This document shows, in pieces, positions 42,873-54,004 of a stretch of DNA of 64,000 bases. The position numbers were made by a program, and so were the translations under genes. Source of the stretch: Tilletia caries. Taxonomy: Eukaryota > Basidiomycota > Exobasidiomycetes > Tilletiales > Tilletiaceae. The notes under the pieces were generated by a model that saw only the letters and a program-made list of their open reading frames with translations, was not told the origin of the DNA and did not search any database. Location of the stretch: assembly GCA_032718865.1 (NCBI GenBank), contig JALUTQ010000004.1:496001-560000 (forward strand). Reading direction: 5' to 3'. Within the stretch, counting starts at the first letter, position 1. Each line of letters opens with the position of its first letter.

Positions 42873-43400
42873 CTTCTGAAGGTCGGTCGTGGCGATCTGC
42901 TGAAGGAAGGCAATAGGAAGAGGAACGTGTAGAAAGAGACTGGAAGACAGGAGCAAAGGTGAGAACAAGGTCAGCGGGATGTCACTTAAGTAGTACGCAG
43001 GCCCTCCTCTTATACGCCTGAATGATTCCCGGAGACATGACCAATCATGAAGCATCCCAGGTACGCTGCGCCCTGCTCCTGTACACAGTTCTTTGCTTCT
43101 GGCCCATCACCGAGATGAGAGAGCACAAAGAAAGCCAGAGAGGACAAATTGATTGAAAAGGTCGGGGGATGAGAGGCCCGACCACACAGTCGCAACCGCA
43201 AAGATTTATGTTATGTATCGAGGCAAACGGTCCTGCTTTGGCTGGTCGGAGGATGAGATGTGAGCCAGAGGGCGGCAGAATGATTAAGCAACGACAACAA
43301 GCGCATATGAAGGTCGACCGATGGTCCTGGAGTGTGGGCATGTGGACGATCAGGGCGAGAACTTGACTTCTGGGCTGTGGACAACTCTGACGATGATGTA
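42873..43400. promoter_or_regulatory. Multicopper-oxidase promoter region
   Basis: About 530 bp from the oxidase ATG to the Tc1 element on the upstream side. A TATA-like TATACG motif lies near 43011. The transposon therefore sits within 530 bp of the start codon and may have displaced upstream control sequence. Confidence 0.45.
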
Positions 43401-44972
43401 CAGTGACTTCCAAAACTGTCCAGTGGTTGCTCCAAAATTGAGAAAGGCATGCCACACTTCGTTGAAACCCTCAGAAGTTGACAAAACCATCCGAGATGAG
43501 CTCAGAGAACCTTCCAGAATCTTCTACAACGATCCGCTCACCGCTACTTGCAGACATCCACTCAAGAAGTGCCACAACATAAATGGACAGTACTGACGCT
43601 TTATTTGCACAGCTTCTTCGTGCTTGAGTTTTTCTACCTTTGCTCACTTCTTTCACCCATCCATCCGCTGAACGCTCTTCTTTGATGTCTCTAGAGCCCA
43701 CACAGCCTCTTGCAGCTCCTCTCTTCATTTCCAATTCCCCTCGCACGCAACGCGTCAAGTCCGACCTTGAGGCAGGTCTCTCCGTGCGCCAAATCTCCGC
43801 AGATCGAGGCGTCAGCAAGTCTTGGGTCGGCAACCTGCGCTTACGACTCAACAACCTGAGTGTCCAGGCACGCCCCGGCCGCCCTCGCAAGCTCACCGAG
43901 CACGATCGACGTCAGATCGTGCGCTCCATCCTCACCGGTCGCCATCAAACGGCTGCCTCCGTCCACCGCGAGTTACTTCGCAACGGAAACGCTCGATGCT
44001 CGGTCACGACAGTCCGGAGGGCTCTCAAAGCTTCTGGCTTGAGGGCCCGAGTCACGAAGAAGAAGCCCGCGCTCACCAAAGCGCACAAGCGCGCCCGTCT
44101 CGAGTGGGCACGTGCACATCGGAACTGGACGGCAAGCGACTGGAACAAGGTCGTATTCTCGGACGAGACCAAGATCAATCGCTTTGGTTCGGACGGTCGA
44201 AAGTGGGTCTGGGCCGTGAAGGGGTCACCGTTGACCGAAAGGGAAGTCACGCCGACCTACAAGTTTGGAGGAGGGGGAGTCATGGTGTGGGGGGGTGCAT
44301 TACCTCCTCCTCTGTGGGAGGTATGGCCTTCATACAAGGCATCATGGACTCCAAGAAGTACACCGACATCCTCCAGGACCGCCTTTTGCCAACCCTTGAT
44401 GCTCTCGACCTCCTCCCTCAAGCCGTTCCTCAGCAGCAATACATTTTCCAGCACGACAACGACCCAAAGCACAAATCCCGGCACACAAAGGCGTGGCTCG
44501 CTCATCTCGAAATCTCAGTACTCGACTGACCCGCTCAGAGTCCGGACCTTAATCCAATCGAGCACCTCTGGCGTCGTCTCAAGGAGCAATTGAAGGGATA
44601 TCGTACTCCCGCGGCAAATCTGGACCAGTTGCGCGATCGTATCCTCGAGCAGTGGCCGCTGATCCCCCAGGACTACATCGAGAAGCTGTATGCTTCTATG
44701 CCGGACAGGATTCGAGCGGTTATTAGGGCCAGAGGTGGTCCCACACGATACTGAAGCAGAATTGCTGCTTTTGGCGCCATAACTGTCCAAATGCTTCCAA
44801 GCCTCTACCACCACTCAATCTCATTACTCTGCATATTGCGTCAGCCAGGTTACTTCTGAGACCCTCCTATGCGTGATCATGCGGTTTTGGAAATCGTTCC
44901 TTAGTGAGAGAGGGGGGTTGGACGGGGAAACAGGTAAATGAGATTTTGAATGGACAGTTTTGGAAGTCACTG
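43401..44972 (+). mobile_element. Tc1/mariner transposon with intact 22-bp terminal inverted repeats
   Basis: A 1572-bp element bounded by CAGTGACTTCCAAAACTGTCCA (43401-43422) and its exact reverse complement (44951-44972). It is flanked by TA on each side (43399-43400, 44973-44974), the target duplication of this superfamily. It encodes one transposase (broken, separate entry). The perfect terminal repeats mean that a related active transposase could still mobilise it. Confidence 0.93.
43685..44754 (+). pseudogene. Tc1-like DD34E transposase, inactivated
   Basis: The N-terminal helix-turn-helix DNA-binding region (GLSVRQISADRGVSKSWVGN, then a GRPRKLT hook) is followed by the DDE domain: VFSDETKINRF, QHDNDPKHKS and NPIEHLW. 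There are 34 residues between the second and third acidic residues. Two lesions: one extra G in a G-run at about 44287-44293 (frame change after GGVMVWG) and TGA at 44527-44529 where the family has Trp before PxQSPDLNPIEH. An upstream in-frame Met at 43640 is an alternative start. Confidence 0.9.
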
Positions 44973-44974
44973 TA

Positions 44975-45320
44975 TGTACCAGTCGCCGGCGAGATTGCGG
45001 GACAAATCGGCCGCGTGAAGCGTCAACGCGGCGCGGCGCGTCGCGCGTGCCACGGCCCACGTCGCAACCACTTCCTCCGTCGGCTTTCGTCCTTGTCATC
45101 TCGTTTCGTAAACTTAACTCTGTGCAATGTGTGCTACCCACATTCTCGTACATATCCATTTCCAGGGAAATCACGCTGTCTGTCCCTGGTCTCACTCCCA
45201 CAAGCAGGCAGACCGAGGTCTGCTCTGCGAGCCATTATGAAACGAGATGACAAGGACGAAAGCCGCCGACGGAGAAAGTGGTTGCGACGTGGCACGCGCG
45301 GGTAACAACGCACAGATTGC
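44975..45320. other. SEC22 3' flank containing an inverted-repeat structure
   Basis: About 350 bp between the Tc1 element and the SEC22 stop. Most of it is the inverted repeat listed separately. Confidence 0.5.
45041..45303. repeat. Inverted repeat / foldback element downstream of SEC22
   Basis: Left arm 45041-45112 and right arm 45233-45303 match in inverted orientation. Shared blocks include GTCGCAACCACTT, CTCCGTCGG and CTTTCGTCCTTGTCATCTCG. There is one 6-bp and one 3-bp indel. A 120-bp non-repeated centre separates them. It could be a small foldback MITE or an inverted duplication. Confidence 0.75.
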
Positions 45321-46396
45321 TCAGCCAAAGCGTACCCAGACGACAAAGATAAAGAGGAGGACGATTGCGCCCACACTGAGAACAGGACAAGCCAGTGGTG
45401 TCAGTTCCCTCATGAGACATGGATGAAATGGAACAAGCACTCACGGAGCCCACTTGCGGTACAAGGCGTTGATGTTGATTTGGCGAGCAGCCTTGCGGTA
45501 TTTGGCGGACTCATCCCGCAATGATGAGGACATGGTCGACATTTCTGTTGAGGGGCGCAGGGACACGTCAGCAAAAACCAGCGCGTCGCCGAGAACAGAG
45601 TGCCGTGCTGCCACATACGATCAAGCGTCTCGCCACGCCATAACAGATCGTCCATGGACTGAGCAGAACAATCCATCGATAAGCTTTCAATGAGTGAAGT
45701 CCAAGCTTAGTAGACGATTCCGGACTCACTTTTGTCATGATACGGCTGATATCCTGCAAGTCATCGTTCAGCCGGTCCAAGTTGGATGCTGCGGCCGTCT
45801 GTGCTGTCCGAGAATCCGCATACAGCCGTTTTGTCCTTTGCATGAAGGTGTCTACGATCCACATGCGCAGCAAGTAAGAGGAATCGCATGTGATGAGAAC
45901 AGGGCAGCATTTAGCATTGTACGACTTGAATGTGCTTCTGCCGAGGAGTTCACTCACCGAAGGACACAAACGCGAATGGCCGGAGATTGCGCTGACCGAG
46001 CTGCGAGCCATGACTGCGCTCAAACTCCTTGGAAAGCTCGTCCAGGTAGCTGAATGCGAGCTTGCGCGGGTAGCTCTTGTCGGTGATTGTGAGGTAGACT
46101 ACCGATGTAGGGTCCGCGGCTGGTGGGTGGATGAGGTAGCTGTTTGACAGACGCGCATACAGTCAGCAACTTTTCCCTCCAAGCTCATTTTTGAACCTTG
46201 ATGCTACTCACTGAAGCGTAAAAGGGCCGGACTCGATGGTACACCTTGGCTCGGCATTTGGAGTTGCGAGTCTGCGAATGATGAGCTTGGCCTGCTGCTT
46301 GTACTCGCTCAGGCTGCGCTCGGTCTCGTCGTCGTCAACACTCTGCGCAAGTGGGAGTCCGTCGGCGAGGCGGGTAAGAACTGTTGAGCGCACCAT
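45321..46396 (-). CDS. SEC22: SEC22-like R-SNARE of ER-Golgi vesicles
   Basis: Six exons: 46396-46212, 46139-45958, 45851-45730, 45658-45619, 45544-45445 and 45375-45321, giving 227 residues. The N-terminal longin domain starts MVRSTVLTRLADGLPLAQS and includes YPRKLAFSYLDELSKEF. The SNARE helix has RLNDDLQDISRIMTK joined to SMDDLLWRGETLD, with the zero-layer Arg in LWRGE. A tail anchor (VGAIVLLFIFVVWVRFG) ends the protein. Sec22 mediates fusion of vesicles moving between ER and Golgi. Its start faces MCX1 across 273 bp. An upstream in-frame Met at 46477 would add 27 residues not typical of the family. Confidence 0.93.
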
Positions 46397-46669
46397 TCTG
46401 CTTGCCGTGTCTGATGTTCGTTCTGGCTGTTGCTGTGTTGGAACTTGGAAGCGTTGTTGGAAGCAGCGTGCCTGCAAGTTGAAGTTGCAACTGAGCCAAG
46501 AAGGTCAAGGCGGAGCTGGATGTGGGAATGGAGTGACTGTCATGGTCCGCTGCATAGCAACACCCCGCGCACTCGGTGACTCGCCTCTCGCCTCGGATGG
46601 ACGGATGAGCGCATGCGCATACAGCATGGCCTCGACGCTCACTACATACTTCCTCGCCCGCAATACATA
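46397..46669. promoter_or_regulatory. Divergent promoter region SEC22 / MCX1
   Basis: A 273-bp interval between opposite start codons. No TATA box or known operator is evident. Confidence 0.5.
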
Positions 46670-49603
46670 ATGAGTCACGTTCTCGCAGGGAGAGCGGCGA
46701 GCTCGTCGTCGGCAGCAAGCGCAACAGCAGCGATGGCGACAGCGGCGGCGGCGGCGGGAACGGTCACAGGCCCTCCCATGCGGAGAAGATGGCGACTCGG
46801 GTACCGGATAGCTGTAGCTGGTCCCTTCCCTCGCAGTGTCTTCGTGGCTCCAGGCCGAGCGGCGCAAAGCATTCCAGTGGCTCGGTGCGATCAGCGTCGC
46901 GCTGCGTCGTCTTCCTCGTCATCTTCGCCCTCCACGCTCATGATCAAGTATTCAACGAGCACCAGCCAGGCAAAGGGCAAGGCAGCGAGCTCCGATGGCG
47001 GCAGCGACCAGGCAGATGCAGGACAAGCTGCCGACGGGGATCACGGAGAGCGCAGAAGAAGCGCCAGGACCAAGTCGGCTTCCTCAATCAAGAAGGAAGC
47101 TGAGGACGGCGTTGCGGCCCAAAGCTCAGCCGATGCGTCGGAGTCTCCAGCTCTCGGCCTTCATTCTGGTCGACCAGCCGCGTCGGACGGGAACGCTCAG
47201 CCAGCCGCTTCAGCTGGTCCACCTGCGTCCAATCAGCGCTCTGATAAAGCCACAGTTGCCGATGCGGGGCCCTCCTGGGCGGAGATCACCAATCCAAGGG
47301 CTCTCGTCTCACACCTAGACTCCTATGTCATCGGCCAAACACGCGCCAAGAAGGCACTTTCCGTCGCCGTCTTCAACCACTATGTGCGCCTGAATGCGAA
47401 TATGAAGGCTAAGCAGGAGCGCGAGGACCAGCTCATGGAACAAAAATGGGAGGCCGAGCGCGAGAAGGAGCGTGGACTGTCCAGAAGACGGATGCAGGCT
47501 GCCATCGAAGAAGCGGAACGATTGCGCAGTACCCCAGCCCCGAAGTCTCGATCCAGTGCGGACGAATCAGAAAAATCGGACTCTATCAGTCCTGATTATT
47601 CGTCAAAGTCAAATCACAGCAAAGGCAGCGAACGGGCGAAGAGCCCTCGCAAGGGTCGATCGACAGAGGTCGCCGTCGGTCCATTGGAAGAAACGAGACC
47701 AGGTCGAGGCGCAGAAAACATACTCACGGACTTCATTGGGCAGAGCGAAGGTGCTTCGTCAGAACGGGAACGCGAGCTCGGATATTTCTCCCCTAATCAA
47801 CCAAAACTTCTGAATGCAACTGCTCGCAACAGCCGCAGAGGAAGACCGCCCTCCGAGTCACGTTTCGCTGAGGGGGACGATACAAAATTAGGAAGCCCGA
47901 TCGCAGCTTCAATTTCGACATCGCCAATCTCAGACGATCGTGTTAGACGAGCGATTCGTGCTGCGAATGCGAGACTGGACGGCAAGAGACCCGAGCCGGA
48001 GCAAGTGTCGTCTGCGGGTTCTGATGCGAAGAACATCCTGCCGAACGAGTCCGCAGTGGAACAAGAACATCAACCTGCCCCACCAATTGCTTCAAAACCA
48101 CCATTGGCATTGCCACCCTTCGAAAAGGCAAACGTCCTCTTACTTGGCCCAACCGGTGTAGGCAAGACATTACTTCTCCGAACCCTCGCCTCTGCGCTGC
48201 ACGTACCTTTCGTCCATGTCGACGCAACACCTCTCACACAAGCCGGCTACGTAGGCGAGGACGTAGACTCCATCGTTCAACGCCTCCTCGTCGCCTCTGG
48301 ATGGGACGCCGAGCGTGCGGGCTTCGGCATTTGCTGTATTGATGAAGTCGACAAGTTGGCTGCGCGGAGAGGAACCGATGGCACTGGCGGAGGTAGGGAC
48401 GTAGGTGGCGAGGGTGTCCAGCAGGCTCTATTGCGGCTATTGGAGGGCTCTGTGGTGACCATTACAGATAAAGGTGGGCAAGGTGCTGCCGCGGCCAGTT
48501 CCTACTCCTCTTCAGGGACTGGAAGCGCTGGTGGAGCGACGTCCGTCGCGCAACAACCTAATCGAGGCTCGCTTGCCGTCGAGTCGGATCAGGTCCCGCC
48601 GTGGTGGCCGGGCGCTGCGCGGTCGGTATCGGGACAGGGTCCGAGAAATCATGCGCAGGACGAGGGCAAATCTTGGTCGACATCGACCACGCCTACAGGA
48701 CGACGAGCAACTAACACGGGTCTACCTGGATTCTCATCAGGTGCGCGGAGCAGCTCAGCTGCTCAGGCTCAAAGTGAGTACCATTCCCCTGGAATCGACT
48801 CTATTGTATCTCCTTTCCGTATCTGACCCTCTCTCTCTCGCATAGATGGCGTCTATAATGTGGACACAAGCTCCGTCCTTTTCGTGCTCTGTGGTGCATT
48901 TGTCGGCCTCGAAAAGATCGTCCGAGCCCGCCTCATCCGGGAAGGGTCCTGGCCTATCGAATCCGATGTACGCTCTGATCGACCTCTGACGCATGAAGAG
49001 CGCGAAGATCTCTTGAAGCAAGTCGAAGACGTCGACCTGCAAGCCTACGGCCTCATCCCTGAATTCCTAGGTCGCGTCCCGGTCTTAGCAACTCTCTCCC
49101 CGCTCGACGAGAATGACCTCGTTCGCGTGCTGACAGAACCGAAGAACAGCCTCGTGTCGCAGTACGAATCCCTCTTCGCGTCTTCGGGTGTCTCGCTCCG
49201 GCTGACTCAACCTGCGCTTAAGGCCATCGCGGCCCAGGCCGCCAAGAAGTCGACAGGCGCGCGCGGACTCAAGAGGATCATGGAGGATCGGCTCTTGGAG
49301 GCTATGTACCTCGCCCCCGGCAGCTCAATCAAGTATGGACTCATGGACGAGCAGGCGGCGAGAGGTCGGGGTGAGGTACAGCTGTTCTCGCGCGGAGGTA
49401 AGATGGCCTGGTTGGCGGCGGCGGCGGACGAGGAGCAGCGCGGTGCACAGGATCGTAAGGGAGTGTCTTCGTCTAAAGCTGCCGGCACGTCCGGGAATGC
49501 GGCCAAGGACGAGCCTACTACGGTGCACAGTCTGCTTCGCCGAAAGTCGCGCATCCGACTGGTCCGACCCAGCCGTCTCGGTCACTTCAGATTACGCTTC
49601 TAG
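46670..49603 (+). CDS. MCX1: Mitochondrial ClpX-type AAA+ unfoldase (MCX1)
   Basis: Two exons, 46670-48773 and 48846-49603, give about 953 residues, more than twice bacterial ClpX. The N-terminus is Arg/Ser/Ala-rich, as expected of a mitochondrial presequence. LDSYVIGQTRAKKALSVAVF begins the ClpX core (about residue 220), but a 240-residue charged, Ser-rich insert separates it from Walker A LLGPTGVGKT (about 495). Then come AGYVGEDVDS, Walker B CIDEVDKLA and GGEGVQQALLRLLEG. A second Ser/Gly-rich insert of about 85 extra residues precedes NVDTSSVLFVLCGAFVGLEK. Sensor 2 region TGARGLKRIMEDRLLEAMY is present. The N-terminal zinc-binding domain of bacterial ClpX is absent. It unfolds proteins in the matrix. 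Met 46613 is an alternative start. Confidence 0.9.
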
Positions 49604-49795
49604 AATTCTGTAGTTTCGCGCTCCTCAGGCACAGCAACTTCCTGCCCCTGTACCATCATCCCTCCAATCCTAGCATATAGAACATTTCCTTTCGAGACTC
49701 GAGAGGTCCGCAAATGAAAGTGTGCGCATGCAAAACTATGCTTCTGATTGTTCTGCGGCGCTCGTGAGGGAAGACAGAGCACACGTCGGTAGACG

Positions 49796-52700
49796 CTACC
49801 AGAACCCGTCATCATCGTCTCCGCCGCCGGCGCGGCTCTTGCCAATCGTTGACTGAGCGCGATACATTGACTCGATCTGAACGTCGAAGGAGCCAAGGTC
49901 AACAAGAGGTTTGGAACGACGATTTTGGACCTTGCTTTTACACTCACCTGCTCTGGTGTGGTGGAATCTTCCGGACCCTTGTCATCACGAATTCCTGCGG
50001 TCATGGAGGGAAATACGATGAGCGACTTCGAGGCCGACAGGCAGGGAATGCCATATGCAACACGTACGGAGGAATCGAGGGAAGCGCAAGGAGATACCTC
50101 GCTGCTCGACCAAGCCCTTGGCAGCTGTGTACACGGGACTCAAGGACAAGTCTGCCGTGAGGACTTCCCAGACCACCTTCGGCTCGAAGTATACCTGGAG
50201 TTGGAGATAGTGAATATGGTCAGATCCGTTTAAAGTATTTACATAGTTGTCAGTCTGGGAACTCACGTCAGGGCTCGCATTGCCGACATCGTAGTAGCCC
50301 CTCTTGCCCTCCAGCTCCAGTGGCTTCAGCGTCTTGAAATGTGCTTCCAGGTCGGCTCTAAAAATCATCACCAGGCGAAAAGCCAGAAGTAGATTCAGTT
50401 AGTTGCGAACAATCTTGAGAACTGCAAACGAGACTCACTCTGAGAATCCTGTGCCGATCTTGCAGACACTTTGATAGGTCTCCGTATCCATGTCATCTAT
50501 ATATGCGCCTGGGTCAGTGCAGCTCTCACTTCACGCCAGATCACGACTCGAGCTTACAACAAGCCAGGAGGAACTGCAAATAAACCAGGTTCCAATGTCA
50601 GTCCCAGCATCTTGGTGAAATGTAACAGCCGTGACTCACTGCGCCGTAGACGTTGGTGCGCTTGCCCTTGCCGTAGTATCCGCCCATGACAACCAAGTCG
50701 AGGGAGTCACCCGTGCCAGCAACTGCGGAAAGAAGATGTTTTCAGTGAATACTAAAAAGATCTGGACAAAGGGCACTTGATCGCTCACTGTAATCCTTCT
50801 TCAACTGTATGGCACAGAGAACAAGAGTCAGCACTGGCTTTGAACTTTCGACTGCAAAAAACAGGACTCACCTTGAGCCAGTTCATGCTTCGCCGACTGG
50901 GCTCATATGTTGAGTTCTCCCCCTCCGCCATCTTCACCATGAGCCCCTCGCAGCCTTCCTTCACACTCGCATCCAGGAAGACCTGAATCTCGTCGACAGT
51001 GTTGCAGTCTTGGTGCGTCGCGTATTCGAATTCGTTCTCGACTGGCTTGAAGCTCTCGGCAAGGAGCTTGCGGCGGTCCTTCAGCTCGTGCTGCAGCAAC
51101 GGCTGTATGGCGGCAGTGTTTTGTTAGCGCTTGAAACTCATCGCTTTCAGGCTGGCGAGGCTCACCTGTCCGTTTAGGTACAGCAGGTCAAATGCGAAGA
51201 TCTTGACCTTGACCTTGATGTCCTCCCTGTAAAGCACAGTGCATGTCAACATGCGGATCATCACAGTCAAGCGACGGACGCAACTTACGCTTTGACGTCC
51301 TTCCGTTTTCTCCGGCTCAGCTCTTGGAATGGGAGCAGCTTGCCCGGCTCCGTGACCTTGCCGTCCGCATCTATCTCTGGCGCCTTCCAGGCGACGGCCT
51401 CAGCGTCGAGCACAAAGCTCTTCACTCCCTCGTTGATACAGTGTGGAATCTGCTGCACAAGGTCGGGGTACTTGACGCTCATGTTCTCCGAGTTGCGACT
51501 GAAAACCGAGAGCACGCCGTCGGAGTAGTGCACCTGCGCTCGTTCGCCGTCGTACTTGTACTCGCACGTGAACCGCTGGCCTTCAAATCGGTCTAGCACT
51601 TCACCGATTGCCTTCGTTGGCTTGGCGAGCATTGGCTTGAGCGGTATTCCGGGCGTGAGCTTGCATCTCTCTCTCAATCCCTCGATGCCTCCTTCGAGCA
51701 ATGCAGGCACGATCTTGTCGTAGCAAGGCAGCTCACTGTCAAGCGCAGAGTGTCAGTCCTCCACCACGATGATCGATCAAAATTCCTACAGACTTACCTC
51801 TGTACCGCCTTCAACGTATTTGTGCCTTCTTCCAGGAGCTTGCTCAACTTGTCAGAATCCATGTTCCGAGCCTCTGCAAACAGACAAGATGTGAGTGAAG
51901 CTGAATCATCGAGCTTCTGGAAGCGGATCAACGTACTGCTGACCAAATTCGCGAAGACGGCGGCCTGGCCGAGGGCGAGGACCACGGTCCGCTCTGCAAG
52001 ACCGATGCGAAGCTTTCCCTCGAGTGATCGGATAAGGTACTTGGGTTCCTGGTCGACGCATGCAGTTAGAAGCTTCATGATGGCTCCAATCTTGCGGTCC
52101 TGTGACTTGTTACCCGACATTGCCGCAATCTCCTTCAACGTCTTGAAGACGGATGGGATGTCCAATGCCTTGGGCTTAAACATGGTCGGTTGGTTCTTGC
52201 GCGAGTTCTGTAGGAGGGCTCGATGAATGAGCACTTAAAGTTGATGGACATGGTTCGCGAATGAGACTTACAATGGCAACTATACCAAGGTCACCGTGTA
52301 CGGTCAGATCCTTCTTGATGTCGGCCTCCTTTCTTCCCGTGCTTCTGGCAATCGCTTTGATGATGATCGATTCTCCCAGCCCAAGCTCCAAGCCTTCGTA
52401 GTCGGGACACAACTGTGGAAAGAGAGAGCATCAGCCTCATGAGCTACGCTGGCGGAGTCTACAAGAGAAGTGATTCTCACTCGGTTGATGCATAGGTACA
52501 CAGTCTGCAACAGTTCCGACGGACGGTTCTCGATGACTCGGCGGAAGAACGTAGTGAGGATGTCGAGGATCGCCAAGCGCTTCGTGGTGGCTTCGATCTC
52601 GATGAATGCTTCGCATAACTTGTTGTACGGCACACTGGGGAGGAAGGAGACGCTCAGACTTTGCACCAATACGGATCTTCGGAAATTTGCACTCACGGTA

Positions 52701-53452
52701 CATCTTTCTTCCAGCCGTCTTCCTTCTTTTTGTCCTCCTGCTTGAGAAAGATTGCAGCTCTGTGTAGGTACATGGACTGTCAGCCACGATGATGCGTGCG
52801 CATTGGTAAAATCTATATCACTTACAGCTGTTTGTGTGCTTTCCCATCCTCCTTTTCCGCTTTCGCTTCTGCTTCTGCCTCATTTTCCTCCGCGCTGACG
52901 CCAGCCCCGTCCTCGCTTCCGCTGACGTCGGCCGCTGCTGGTTCTTGTTCTTTCTGCGCAGGGGCAAGCGCTTTCGCCTTTGCTAGGGTAGCAGACTTCG
53001 ATTTGGACAGCGGGGCGCGCTTCGAGCCCGAGGCTTCCTTCTCTTTCCCTTTTATGGAAGGCTCTGGCTTCATTTCGACATCTTCGTCCTCATCGGATTC
53101 AATCACCCGCCGTCTCTTGGTGCGAGGTTGTGCCGCTTTGATTGGCGAGTCGTCGTCCGCGCCTGAAACTTCCTCGTCTGTGGTCTTGACCGCCTCGCTC
53201 TTGCTCGCCTTGGGCGAACCACTTGCCGCGCCAGTCTTGACCGGCTCCTTTCGCTTCTTGGGGGTAGTCACTTTTGTGGGCTCACTACTCTCAGGTGCGG
53301 TCGCGGGCGCCGCCTTCTTTGAATTGACGCTGTTGGAAGAGAAGAACGCGCTGAAAAGTGAAGGTAGCACCAAGTCAGCATACGCGCAGTTTATCGTGCA
53401 CAGGAAGAGATCGTGCTCACGCCAGAGTCTGCTGTGATGCTTTGGGTGCCAT
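49796..53452 (-). CDS. CDC9: DNA ligase I (ATP-dependent), replication and repair
   Basis: Eighteen exons join in phase to 839 residues: 53452-53421, 53350-52826, 52759-52697, 52634-52481, 52412-52272, 52207-51937, 51873-51798, 51735-51289, 51226-51166, 51102-50872, 50804-50789, 50722-50640, 50573-50558, 50496-50439, 50357-50267, 50194-50068, 49994-49948 and 49876-49796. The N-terminus has a PCNA-binding PIP box, QQTLAAFF, made by joining exons 1 and 2. A Lys/Glu/Ser-rich linker follows. The catalytic motif [11 protein letters not shown] has the AMP-accepting Lys near 481. Later motifs are [13 protein letters not shown] and [15 protein letters not shown]. The end is [18 protein letters not shown]. 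The enzyme seals Okazaki fragments. Two exons are only 16 nt. Confidence 0.92.
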
Positions 53453-54004
53453 CTTTATGGGATGCTGGGTCGGCAAGCGCGAGCTCACGAATGCCAGGTG
53501 TCGAGATCTGCCGTGCGCCAGTCGTAAGGCGGCGTGAGAAGCTGTTGCTGCTGCTGTTGAAGATGCTCTGAGTCGAAGAAGAAGTTCAAATGCTGAACAT
53601 AGCATCAGGGAAAACAAGTGTTGCTCTTCGATGCTGTTGTGGCATCAGCTTCAGTCAGTCTTCCTCGGCCACTGGGCACTGAATGGGAGGAGCGCGTCGC
53701 TCGGCTCGCGTGGCGCGACGCGTCTCCGGAAGTCGCGGAAGCGCAGAAAAAAATGTTGCTCTCGTCACGTGACCAAAGAACACACCAACACGGCCCACAC
53801 GCGTTGGCGAGACGAGCGCGTCCCGACAAGACCAACAGCGCTCCTCGGATCTCACTCGATAGTCGATACCCGCCATCGCCATCGCCAGCTGCCCGCCCGC
53901 CCGAAACTTCAGACGATCAGCCGCGCCGCGCGTTGAGATACATCTGGCTTGCCGAGTCCTCTGGTCGCTCTCACCACACACCTACTGGGTAGGCAGCCGC
54001 AGCG
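53453..54004. promoter_or_regulatory. Divergent promoter CDC9 / SMC2 with two MCB-like sites
   Basis: Between the ATGs of CDC9 (-) and SMC2 (+). ACGCGT occurs at 53718-53723 and 53799-53804, the MCB core bound by the G1/S factor MBF in yeasts. CDC9 is a classical MBF target there. A CACGTG E-box is at 53766-53771, between the two. Function here is inferred. Confidence 0.5.
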
